Of a DNA stretch of 34,444 nt, positions 1-6,849 are shown one piece after another (within the stretch, counting starts at the first letter, position 1; each line of letters opens with the position of its first letter). The notes below the pieces were generated by a model. That model was not told where the DNA came from and did not search any database. It worked only from the letters and a program-made list of their open reading frames with translations. The translations under genes and the position numbers were made by a program. Location of the stretch: positions 1 to 34,444 of the forward strand of contig JAFTEV010000063.1 in NCBI GenBank assembly GCA_017453465.1. The letters are read 5' to 3'. Source of the DNA: Bacteroidaceae bacterium (lineage in GTDB: Bacteria; Bacteroidota; Bacteroidia; Bacteroidales; Bacteroidaceae).

Positions 1-2
1 GG

Positions 3-110
3 ATGAATGGAGCTATTCAGGAAATCAGAACCATTGGCAGAGGCTATGCTACGGCCAAGCGCTTTAGGACTGCAATACTGTTCTTCTATGGAGACTTGGA
101 TTTGTACTAA
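3..110 (+). CDS. Transposase C-terminal end (partial, cut by window start)
   Basis: An open frame enters from the left edge and stops at TAA 108-110. The last residues read NGAIQEIRTIGRGYATAKRF followed by RTAILFFYGDLDLY. This resembles the C-terminus of ISL3-type (IS204/IS1001/IS1096/IS1165) transposases, where a conserved helix of the form N-x-x-I-Q-x-I-x-x-x-x-R-G-Y-x-x-x-x-x-F-R closes the DDE domain. Only about 35 residues are visible, so the family call is tentative. The 30 bp after the stop (about 111-140) would hold the right inverted repeat of the element, but the left end lies outside the window, so the boundary cannot be set. Confidence 0.55.
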   Translation: MNGAIQEIRTIGRGYATAKRFRTAILFFYGDLDLY

Positions 111-150
111 CCAACACAAAATCTCGTAGAACCCTTTTTTTGAATAGATA

Positions 151-182
151 TTTGCCTTTTTAAGGAATATTTGCTTACTTTG
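151..182 (+). promoter_or_regulatory. Bacteroidetes-type promoter for the caspase-locus operon
   Basis: TTTG at 151-154 and TACTTTG at 176-182 match the Bacteroidetes -33/-7 pattern (TTTG, about 20 bp, TAnnTTTG); the spacer here is 21 bp. It lies about 60 bp upstream of the chosen ATG at 242 and just outside the transposase remnant. Confidence 0.6.
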
Positions 183-241
183 CACATTGAAACTGCATGA
201 ACCAGCAAAGACCTAACTCTAAAAAACACTTAACAAAGACC

Positions 242-2029
242 ATGAAGCAATACGCGAAAGGATTATTCAGTTTGATTCTGCTGCTCACGTTTTCGCTCAC
301 GGCGATGGGACAGAAGCAGCAGGTGCGAATAGAGAGTTTAACTCGTGACCCGATGGACCAGGCGGCGAAGGAGCACCCGCAGCGTGACGGCAACGGCGAC
401 CTGTATGCCCTAATCAAGGTGCGCCCCAGCGCGAAGCAGTTCCGCTTCACGTTTGGCTACATGAAGAGCATAGCCGGGGGCGAGCACGACGACGAGACCT
501 GGATATATGTGCAGCGGAATGCCCGCAAGGTGACGGTGACGGGCGAGGGCTACGAGGCCATCCGCGATGCCGACCTGGGCCAGACGCTCAGCGCGGGCGA
601 GACGTACATCATGCAGCTGTCGTTTGACGAGGTGATTTCCATCCGCAAACATTCGCTCAGCAAGCAGATGGTGCAGTTCCAGGTGGAGCCGGCGGGGTCG
701 GGCGCAGTGGTGACCATCAGGAACAACGAAACGGGTGTGCAGGAAATGTTCGGCACGGTGGATGCCACGGGCGGCGTGGCGAAGAACCTGGACTTCGGCA
801 CCTACAGCTATCAGGTGATGTCGGACCGATATGTCACGGCTGAGGGTCTCTTGACGGTGAACACATCGGAAGGTACGCTGGTGGAGCGCGTCAGGTTGCA
901 GTCGAATACCGGCACGGTGGTGCTGACCACGGCACCAGGTGCCGACCTATATATAGATAATGTGAAGCGTGGCACGGGCACATGGCAGGGCGAGTTGAAG
1001 CCCGGCGAATATCTTGTGGAGGCCCGCCAGACGAGTCACGTCAGCACCAGCCAGCGCGTCACGGTCCTTCGTGGCGAGAAGACTCAGGTCACCATCCCTT
1101 CGCCCATCCCCATTACGGGCTTCGTGTCCGTCAACTCCACGCCCCTCGGTGCCAAGATACTGATTGACGGCCAGGAGGTAGGCAAATCCCCGATGAACGT
1201 GAACGACGTGCTGATAGGCAGCCACCAAGTGACCTTGAAGGCCGACGGCTACAAGGACTACACTACATCCGTCGTGGTGAAGGAGGGCGAGATGGCCTCC
1301 GTTTCCGCCACGATGGAGAAGGGCTTTACGCCCGGCGAAGGCCGCACTTTCACGGTGAACGGCGTGTCCTTCGTAATGGTTCCTGTGGAGGGCGGCACGT
1401 TCCAGATGGGTGCGACTTCCGAGCAGGGGAGTGATGCTTACGATTGGGAAAAGCCCGTCCACAGCGTGACGCTCAGCAGCTACTCCATTGGCCAGACAGA
1501 GGTGACACAAGCCCTCTGGGTAGCCGTCATGGGCAGCAACCCATCATACTGCAAGGGTGACAAGCTGCCAGTAGAGAGAGTCAGTTGGGAAGACTGCCAG
1601 ACGTTCATCGCGAAGCTGAACCAGCAGACAGGCATGAAGTTCCGTTTGCCCACCGAGGCGGAGTGGGAGTTTGCGGCACGCGGTGGCAGACAGAGCAAGG
1701 GCTACAAGTACAGCGGCAGCAACACGATAGGCGAGGTGGCATGGTATAAAGATAACAGCGACAGCACGACACACGAAGTAGGCACGAAGCGTCCCAACGA
1801 GCTTGGGCTTTACGACATGACCGGCAACGTGTGGGAATGGTGCCAGGACAGGTATGGCAGCTATTCTTCCTCTTCCCAGACGAATCCTACAGGTGCATCC
1901 AGTGGCTCTTACCGCGTGAATCGTGGTGGTAGCTGGAGCAACACAGCCAGGCTCTGTCGTGTGACGAATCGGTACGACGGCACGCCCACGAACACGAACT
2001 ACGACCTCGGCCTCCGCCTTGCCCTCTAA
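242..2029 (+). CDS. Secreted protein with PEGA-like repeats and a formylglycine-enzyme-like (SUMF1/FGE) C-terminal domain
   Basis: Start 242 was preferred over an in-frame ATG at 197 because MKQYAKGLFSLILLLTFSLT at 242 is a standard signal peptide; that gives 595 residues. After an N-terminal beta-rich region (about 20-145) come three related beta-sandwich segments (about 147-222, 223-288, 294-360). The last is a clear PEGA domain (VNSTPLGAKILIDG, then GSHQVTLKADGY). Residues about 370-595 form an FGE-sulfatase/C-type-lectin fold: FVMVPVEGGTFQMG, LPTEAEWEFAARGG, LGLYDMTGNVWEWC, NRGGSWSNTARLCR, LGLRL. True FGE uses two nearby cysteines near the end; here only Cys572 sits in that segment, so sulfatase activation is unlikely and a binding or structural role is more probable. 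First gene of the caspase locus. PEGA domains are generally envelope-associated, so an outer-face or periplasmic role is inferred. Confidence 0.85.
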   Translation: MKQYAKGLFSLILLLTFSLTAMGQKQQVRIESLTRDPMDQAAKEHPQRDGNGDLYALIKVRPSAKQFRFTFGYMKSIAGGEHDDETWIYVQRNARKVTVTGEGYEAIRDADLGQTLSAGETYIMQLSFDEVISIRKHSLSKQMVQFQVEPAGSGAVVTIRNNETGVQEMFGTVDATGGVAKNLDFGTYSYQVMSDRYVTAEGLLTVNTSEGTLVERVRLQSNTGTVVLTTAPGADLYIDNVKRGTGTWQGELKPGEYLVEARQTSHVSTSQRVTVLRGEKTQVTIPSPIPITGFVSVNSTPLGAKILIDGQEVGKSPMNVNDVLIGSHQVTLKADGYKDYTTSVVVKEGEMASVSATMEKGFTPGEGRTFTVNGVSFVMVPVEGGTFQMGATSEQGSDAYDWEKPVHSVTLSSYSIGQTEVTQALWVAVMGSNPSYCKGDKLPVERVSWEDCQTFIAKLNQQTGMKFRLPTEAEWEFAARGGRQSKGYKYSGSNTIGEVAWYKDNSDSTTHEVGTKRPNELGLYDMTGNVWEWCQDRYGSYSSSSQTNPTGASSGSYRVNRGGSWSNTARLCRVTNRYDGTPTNTNYDLGLRLAL

Positions 2030-2134
2030 GTTCAACCTCCAAAGCGACGTGCTGACAGCCATCGCACGGCGTGGGGCTAAGCGAAGCAAGCCCCCGCAGT
2101 GCAGATGGGAGGCGGCACGGAGCCAATCATTAAA

Positions 2135-2149
2135 GCCGGCTTTGCCGGC
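2135..2149. repeat. GC-rich hairpin in the 140-bp spacer after the FGE-like gene
   Basis: GCCGGC-TTT-GCCGGC forms a perfect 6-bp stem (2135-2140 with 2144-2149). On the plus strand it is followed by seven A residues, not T, so it is not a standard plus-strand terminator. A second small GC-rich fold, GGGGCT pairing with AGCCCC, lies around 2073-2095. The spacer 2030-2169 shows no gene. Confidence 0.5.
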
Positions 2150-2169
2150 AAAAAAATAAGCGTGTTTTT

Positions 2170-3999
2170 ATGAAACGTATGATGTTTTTATTGACTGCCG
2201 GATTGTTGCTGATGGCATCAGCGGTGATGGCAGAAGACTGGAACCACATTACGGCTTCGGGCCTTTACTACTATGGTGAAGGCACGGGCGAAACGGAGGC
2301 CGAGGCTGGCAGCGTGGCGCTGGACAACCTGCTGCAGATGATTTCGGTGAATGTGACGAGCGACTTTTCGTCTATCTACGACGGTGTGTCGGAGAACGGG
2401 CAGCTGAGCCACAAGGAGAGCGTGCGCCAGTGTGTGCAGACCTATTCCACGTCTGCCCTGACCAATGTGCAGACGTGGGTGGTGAGCAAAGCACCCCAGG
2501 CGGTGGTGCGCAAATACATGAAGCGCGCTGAGCTGGAAAAGATGTACGAGGAGCGCATCGGGCGACTGAAGGACATGGCTGCCCAGGCCGATGCAGCCCT
2601 GGGGCGCGGCAATGTGGATGTGGCCCTGCAGTATTATTACTGGGCCTACACGCTGCTCAGGTCGTTGCAGTTCCCCAACAGGGTGAAGGACGGGCAGGGG
2701 CGTGTGCTCATCAACACGCTGCCCCAGACCATTGCCTCCATCCTGAAGGACATCAAGGTGGAGTTTGCAGGGCGTGAGGGCGACGATGTGGACCTGTTTT
2801 TCACCTATCAGGGCAAGCCCGCGACGGTGGATTTCACCTACAACGACGGGCGCAAGGACGGCTGCGACGGCAAGGCGGACGGCGGCAAGGCGTACATCGA
2901 GATGGCGCAGGGCTATGCCGCCGACGGGGTGTATCACGTCAACATTGAGTATGAGTACAAGAACTGGGCACGGGGCGACGCGGAGATGCAGAGCGTGCTG
3001 AGCGTGATTCCGCGCCGTGCCTTTGGCGGGGAGTTTGTGGTGCGTGCCAAGGAGGACCGGAAGCAGGGCGGCGTGCGGCAGGACCGTGCGCAGCAGCATG
3101 GGCAGGTGGCGGTGAAGTCAGCCCCGTCGAATGAGCATGAGCTGACAGAGCCTAATGTGTATGCAGAGAAGGTGAACATGGTGCTCGATGCGCTGAAGAC
3201 GCGGCAGTATGAAAGGGCCATGGGCTGCTTCACCGACCGGGGGCGTGACAACTTTACACGGCTGGTGCGCCAGCGCAATGGGCGGCTGGTGGGCACTCCG
3301 TCGCCCAAGCTCTACACGGCTCCGAGCGGGTGTGTGATGGTGAGGGGAATCCAGATGTCGTTCTCCGTGACGGAACGCGGACACAAGACGACGCTGGTGG
3401 ACGATGTGGTCCTGACGTTTGACAAGAATAAGCAAATCTGCAACCTGACCTTCGGCATCGGCTCGATAGCGGAGGGCGACCTGCTGAACAAGAATGTGAG
3501 CTGGGGCGAGGACACGCGCCAGCTGGTGCTGGACTTCCTGGAGAACTACAAGACGGCCTACTGCCTGAAGGACAGCAGCTACATAGAGTCTATCTTCGAC
3601 GACAATGCCACCATCATTGTGGGTAATGTGGCGAAGCGCACGACCCGACCGGGCATCGCTGAGAATCAGCTGTCGGACCTGGGGCGTGACATCATTACCT
3701 ACAAGAAATACACGAAGGCGGAGTACCTGAAGAATCTGAGGCGGACGTTTGACCGAAATCAGTTTATCAACATCAAGTTTACGAACAATGATGTGCAGCT
3801 GCTGGAAAACGAGCAGGGGCAGGTGTTCTCCATCCAGATAGGGCAGGAGTATTCTTCTTCGACCTACGCTGACCAGGGCTACTTGTTCCTGATGGTGGAC
3901 ATGACGAACAAGGCTGAACCGCTCATCAAGATTCGCACCTGGCAGCCGAAGCCTGACCCGGAGTTTGGACTGTATGGGCCTGGACATTTTTATAAGTAA
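2170..3999 (+). CDS. Exported LPP20-like protein with C-terminal NTF2-like domain
   Basis: 609 residues with a signal peptide (MKRMMFLLTAGLLLMASAVM, cleavage near AEDW). Residues about 25-130 resemble the LPP20 lipoprotein fold (Y-x-x-G-E-G-x-G-x-T-x-x-E-A, then A-L-x-x-L-L-x-x-I), although there is no lipobox cysteine. A helical segment at about 130-170 (ADAALGRGNVDVALQYYYWA) looks TPR-like. A central beta-rich region follows. Residues about 455-600 (FLENYKTAYCLKDSSYIESI, then VFSIQIGQEY and WQPKPDPEFGLYGPGHFYK) look like an NTF2/SnoaL-type ligand-binding or dimerisation domain. No catalytic motif was found. It lies between the FGE-like and caspase genes and ends 62 bp before the caspase start. 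Periplasmic location is inferred. The family calls come from pattern reading and need a profile search. Confidence 0.7.
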   Translation: MKRMMFLLTAGLLLMASAVMAEDWNHITASGLYYYGEGTGETEAEAGSVALDNLLQMISVNVTSDFSSIYDGVSENGQLSHKESVRQCVQTYSTSALTNVQTWVVSKAPQAVVRKYMKRAELEKMYEERIGRLKDMAAQADAALGRGNVDVALQYYYWAYTLLRSLQFPNRVKDGQGRVLINTLPQTIASILKDIKVEFAGREGDDVDLFFTYQGKPATVDFTYNDGRKDGCDGKADGGKAYIEMAQGYAADGVYHVNIEYEYKNWARGDAEMQSVLSVIPRRAFGGEFVVRAKEDRKQGGVRQDRAQQHGQVAVKSAPSNEHELTEPNVYAEKVNMVLDALKTRQYERAMGCFTDRGRDNFTRLVRQRNGRLVGTPSPKLYTAPSGCVMVRGIQMSFSVTERGHKTTLVDDVVLTFDKNKQICNLTFGIGSIAEGDLLNKNVSWGEDTRQLVLDFLENYKTAYCLKDSSYIESIFDDNATIIVGNVAKRTTRPGIAENQLSDLGRDIITYKKYTKAEYLKNLRRTFDRNQFINIKFTNNDVQLLENEQGQVFSIQIGQEYSSSTYADQGYLFLMVDMTNKAEPLIKIRTWQPKPDPEFGLYGPGHFYK

Positions 4000-4001
4000 A
4001 C

Positions 4002-4030
4002 TTGGGGAGTTAGGGAGTTAGAGGAGTTAA
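4002..4030. repeat. GGGAGTTA micro-repeat directly after a stop codon
   Basis: Three imperfect copies of an 8-9 bp unit (GGGGAGTTA, GGGAGTTA, GAGGAGTTA) start 2 bp after the stop of the upstream gene and fill half of the spacer before the caspase gene. It belongs with three similar post-stop repeats at 8320, 11274 and 21767. Confidence 0.7.
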
Positions 4031-4061
4031 GCCAATACAGATATAATGATAGGATCATGAA

Positions 4062-4925
4062 ATGAAAGGAAAGGCGTGTTTTTGTGTGGCATTGTTTCTG
4101 TGGTGCAGTGTGTGGACGGTTGCTTCCACACGCCGCGCCTTGGTGTTTGGCCTGGGCCAGCAGGAAGACACGAGGTGGAGACGGATTCATGGCGACAAGG
4201 ATGTGGAGCTGGTGGTGCAGATGCTGGTGAAGGCGGGCTTTACAGACATACGCACGCTGATGAATGAACGTGCCACGAAGGCGGGCATGGAGCAGGCCTT
4301 CATGGGACTGATTAGCCGTCTGGAGCGGGGTGATGTGGTGTATGTGCACTATTCGGGTCACGGGCAGTTCATGACGGACGTGGATGGTGATGAGGCTGAA
4401 CGCTGGACGGGCCGCCATGCGCAGTGGGACGAGGCTTGGATTCCATACGATGCCTATATGACTTACTGTGAGCGGGACCGTGGCGAGAAGCATTTCTGTG
4501 ACGACGAGGTGGCTCGCTATATGCAGCAGGTGCGGCAGAAGGTGGGTGCTGAGGGCGAGGTGTATGTGGTGGTGGATGCCTGTCACAGCGGGGATGCCAC
4601 ACGGGGCGTGGATGACGAGTGTGTGCGGGGCGTGGATGTGGAGTTTATGATTCCTCGGCAGTTTGGCACGGAGCCGGCCAAGGCTGTGGCTGAAACGTGG
4701 CTGACGGTGAGTGCGTGCAAGCCTTACCAGCTGTGCTTTGAACACAAGAGTCCGCAGGTGGGCAAGCTGACTTACGCGCTTTACCGCCTGGGCGAGAGGT
4801 TGTTCAGCATGACGAATGGTGAATTGCAGGCCTGGCTGGACGGGTATATGGATGCCAACCCGTCGCGTCTGCCACAGAACCCTGTGGTCAGCGGCAAGAG
4901 GTGTTTGCGAGAAAAACGAAAATAA
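4062..4925 (+). CDS. Secreted caspase-fold (peptidase C14-like) protease
   Basis: 287 residues. The N-terminus (MKGKACFCVALFLWCSVWTV) is a signal peptide, so the protease should act in the periplasm or outside the cell. The caspase-hemoglobinase fold is clear: first strand RALVFGLGQ (about 25-33), a D-x-x-x-L-V-x-M-L segment, then the catalytic His100 in DVVYVHYSGHG, and Cys174 in VYVVVDACHSG. His and Cys are about 74 residues apart, usual for bacterial orthocaspase/metacaspase-like domains. The acidic DVDGDE at about 106-111 resembles the calcium-sensitive loop of metacaspases, and DACHSG implies an S1 pocket that favours a basic P1 residue (inference). There is no p10 partner or repeat domain. 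It is preceded by an LPP20-like gene and followed after 22 bp by a sigma factor, so it may be part of an envelope signalling or maturation module. Confidence 0.88.
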   Translation: MKGKACFCVALFLWCSVWTVASTRRALVFGLGQQEDTRWRRIHGDKDVELVVQMLVKAGFTDIRTLMNERATKAGMEQAFMGLISRLERGDVVYVHYSGHGQFMTDVDGDEAERWTGRHAQWDEAWIPYDAYMTYCERDRGEKHFCDDEVARYMQQVRQKVGAEGEVYVVVDACHSGDATRGVDDECVRGVDVEFMIPRQFGTEPAKAVAETWLTVSACKPYQLCFEHKSPQVGKLTYALYRLGERLFSMTNGELQAWLDGYMDANPSRLPQNPVVSGKRCLREKRK

Positions 4926-4930
4926 TGGCT

Positions 4931-4937
4931 TACTTTG
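4931..4937 (+). promoter_or_regulatory. -7 element immediately upstream of the sigma-factor start
   Basis: TACTTTG at 4931-4937 matches the Bacteroidetes -7 box; a TTTG at 4904-4907 is a possible -33 box with a long 23-bp spacer. The ATG is only 10 bp downstream, so a transcript from here would have almost no leader. The TTTG lies inside the end of the caspase gene. Confidence 0.5.
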
Positions 4938-4947
4938 TTAGTGTGAT

Positions 4948-5601
4948 ATGCATAAACTATTGAATTTTCAGAAGAACTATACGGACCAGGACGTGGTGAA
5001 GGAACTGCAGTGCAGGAATCGCAGGGTGGAGGAGTGGTTCTATCGTCAGGCAAAGAGTTATTTCATGGCAAAGTTTAACGAGGTGTTTTTTGACCAAGAC
5101 CGTAAGCAGGAAATCTTTCAGGAGTCGTTTCTGCGGTTGTGGACCGACATAGCGGATGGCACGATAGGTGTAGCGGACGGTGTGGTGTGCAGACAGCGGG
5201 CCGACGGCGTGTTCAAGCCGATGACATGCAGCTTGACTACTTTCTTGATGGCTATTGCGAGAAACGAATACAGGGAGGTGCTGCGCAACAGCAGAGAGGT
5301 GCTTTTGGCGGAGTTCTTCGAGGACGCGAATGGTGCAGAGGTCTTGGTGACGGCATGGAACTCGAAGGATGACGAGGAGCAGATGAAGAACCGCATTGTC
5401 AACCGGTGTATTCAGTGTATGTCGCCGAGTTGTGTGGACATCCTGACTTTGTCGCTGTGTGAAGAAAAGAGCCTGGACGAGATTATGGCGATTAGGCAAA
5501 ACAGCAGCAAGGATGGACTGAAGAGTGCGAAGCATAAGTGCATGAATACTTTGCGTGAACGCATTACGAGTGAGTTCAAGAGATATCATCTGACTGCTTA
5601 A
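4948..5601 (+). CDS. RNA polymerase sigma factor, ECF-like (sigma-70 region 2 and 4)
   Basis: 217 residues, no signal peptide. Residues about 25-75 (WFYRQAKSYFMAKF, then EIFQESFLRLWTDI) match sigma region 2, where a D/E-rich helix binds the polymerase clamp. The stretch TFLMAIARNEYREVLR at about 98-113 continues region 2 with the usual F-L-x-x-I-A-R-N-x-x-x-x-x-L-R pattern. Residues about 155-210 (LTLSLCEEKSLDEIMAIRQN then GLKSAKHKCMNTLRERI) form region 4, a helix-turn-helix for the -35-like box. A loop of about 20 residues (GTIGVADGVVCRQRADGVFK) is inserted in region 2. It is followed after 20 bp by a small one-TM protein that could be its membrane partner. It may control its own operon or the caspase genes upstream (inference). 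Confidence 0.82.
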   Translation: MHKLLNFQKNYTDQDVVKELQCRNRRVEEWFYRQAKSYFMAKFNEVFFDQDRKQEIFQESFLRLWTDIADGTIGVADGVVCRQRADGVFKPMTCSLTTFLMAIARNEYREVLRNSREVLLAEFFEDANGAEVLVTAWNSKDDEEQMKNRIVNRCIQCMSPSCVDILTLSLCEEKSLDEIMAIRQNSSKDGLKSAKHKCMNTLRERITSEFKRYHLTA

Positions 5602-5621
5602 ATAAAAGAAAGACTGATAAT

Positions 5622-6068
5622 ATGGAAGAACAAGATGTGTTGACCAGGCGCATTGCTGCGCAACTGGCTGAACGGAAACGGAGAATGGACCAGATGGAGG
5701 AATGGGAACGACCGGCGCGCCGCATTCCGATGTGGACGATAGCCACGGTGTTGGCTGCGGCTGCGTGTGTGGTGCTGGTGGTTTTGCTGTATCCTGTGCC
5801 CTCTGGCAATGATGGCAGCGGGGGCATTGTTACAGAACTGACACGCGGAACAGGGGAAAGCATTGAAGAAGCACTGGAGGCTGGCAGGTATGAGGATGCG
5901 CTGATGGCGATAGACAGTGTGTTGCAGCAGAAGGATAGTGCCATTGCTGCGCTGAAGGGGATGGAGCAGGATGAAGAAACGGCATACGAGCTGATGGATG
6001 CACAGCAAAAGCAGCGGGAACTGGCAGACCTGAAAAAGAAAATTCTGAAGGAAATGAAAAAAAGATGA
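5622..6068 (+). CDS. Small single-pass membrane protein, possible anti-sigma partner
   Basis: 148 residues. A charged N-terminal cytoplasmic segment of about 35 residues (rich in E, R, K, M) is followed by one transmembrane helix, about 36-57 (IPMWTIATVLAAAACVVLVV). The remaining 90 residues are periplasmic and helical: a TPR-like piece (SIEEALEAGRYEDALMAIDS) and a charged coiled coil to the end (QQKQRELADLKKKILKEMKK). There is no zinc-binding anti-sigma motif. The position directly after a sigma factor and the topology suggest membrane tethering or sensing, but the sequence does not prove an anti-sigma role. It is followed after 75 bp by the next gene; no separate promoter was seen. Confidence 0.65.
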   Translation: MEEQDVLTRRIAAQLAERKRRMDQMEEWERPARRIPMWTIATVLAAAACVVLVVLLYPVPSGNDGSGGIVTELTRGTGESIEEALEAGRYEDALMAIDSVLQQKDSAIAALKGMEQDEETAYELMDAQQKQRELADLKKKILKEMKKR

Positions 6069-6143
6069 TTTTTATGGGTTCCTTGTTTGGAAGGTTCTGC
6101 ATAAAGAGGCAAATCAACAGAATTATTAACCCTATAAAAAAAC

Positions 6144-6845
6144 ATGAAAGTTATGAAGAATTTGATGGTAATGGTGGCCATGGCAATGTTTGCCAGTGCT
6201 ACAGTGAATGCTCAGAGTGCTGCGGACCTCGCCAAGCAGCAGAAGGAACTGAACGCAATTAACATGAAGCTGCTGAACGCAAAGCCCAGCAAAGATGCCA
6301 AGAAGCGTGCCAAGAAGTTGACAAAGGAGGGGTGGATGGTTGTAGGCTCTGGCAAGTCGATTGAGAAACAAATCACAGACGACCAGTTGCTGGCTGAAGA
6401 ATTGATGGCCGACGAGAATGGAAGCCCGACAAAGCGTTTTATCCAGCATAGTTCGACAGCTGTGGCCGGAACTCAGAATGCTGCATACGCTACGGCTCGT
6501 TCAACCTGCCAGTCGGAAATTGCAGCCATGATTGAAACGAGAATTGCTGGTGCCATGCAGCAGAAGATTGACAATGCACAGAGTTCGGCCATTAATGCTA
6601 CTACCGTGAGCAAGTTCCACGAAAGGGTGAAGTCAATCATTGATGCTTCGTTGACCCGTGCTCGTGCCGGTTTGAACATCTATCGCGTGTTGCAGAACAA
6701 CAATTATGAATCGCAGGTGACCATCTCCTTCGACAAGCAGGAACTGGCGGCTCAGCTGAAGCGCAAAATGCAGCAGCAGCTGGAGCAGGAAGGTGATGAT
6801 GAACTGAACGAGGTGGTGGATGATGTCATGGCAAATTGGGAATAA
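6144..6845 (+). CDS. Exported LPP20-like protein (second in the locus)
   Basis: 233 residues with a signal peptide (MKVMKNLMVMVAMAMFASAT, cleavage after VNAQ). A Lys/Ala-rich segment (AKPSKDAKKRAKKLTKEGW) leads into VVGSGKSIEKQI, then YATARSTCQSEIAAMIETRI, which matches the LPP20-like pattern of a small residue-rich helix A-x-x-x-A-x-x-x-x-x-x-x-I-A-x-x-I. A strand region (YESQVTISFDKQ) and a Gln/Glu-rich C-terminal helix follow. No catalytic residues were seen. It shares its general fold with the N-terminal domain of the 2170-3999 protein. The stop (6843-6845) is 4 bp before the next ATG, so translation is probably coupled. Confidence 0.7.
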   Translation: MKVMKNLMVMVAMAMFASATVNAQSAADLAKQQKELNAINMKLLNAKPSKDAKKRAKKLTKEGWMVVGSGKSIEKQITDDQLLAEELMADENGSPTKRFIQHSSTAVAGTQNAAYATARSTCQSEIAAMIETRIAGAMQQKIDNAQSSAINATTVSKFHERVKSIIDASLTRARAGLNIYRVLQNNNYESQVTISFDKQELAAQLKRKMQQQLEQEGDDELNEVVDDVMANWE

Positions 6846-6849
6846 GGCT

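Noticed and set aside
2135-2149. Plus-strand terminator after the FGE-like gene
   Set aside because: The stem is followed by A and not T on the plus strand, and the following gene lies on the same strand.
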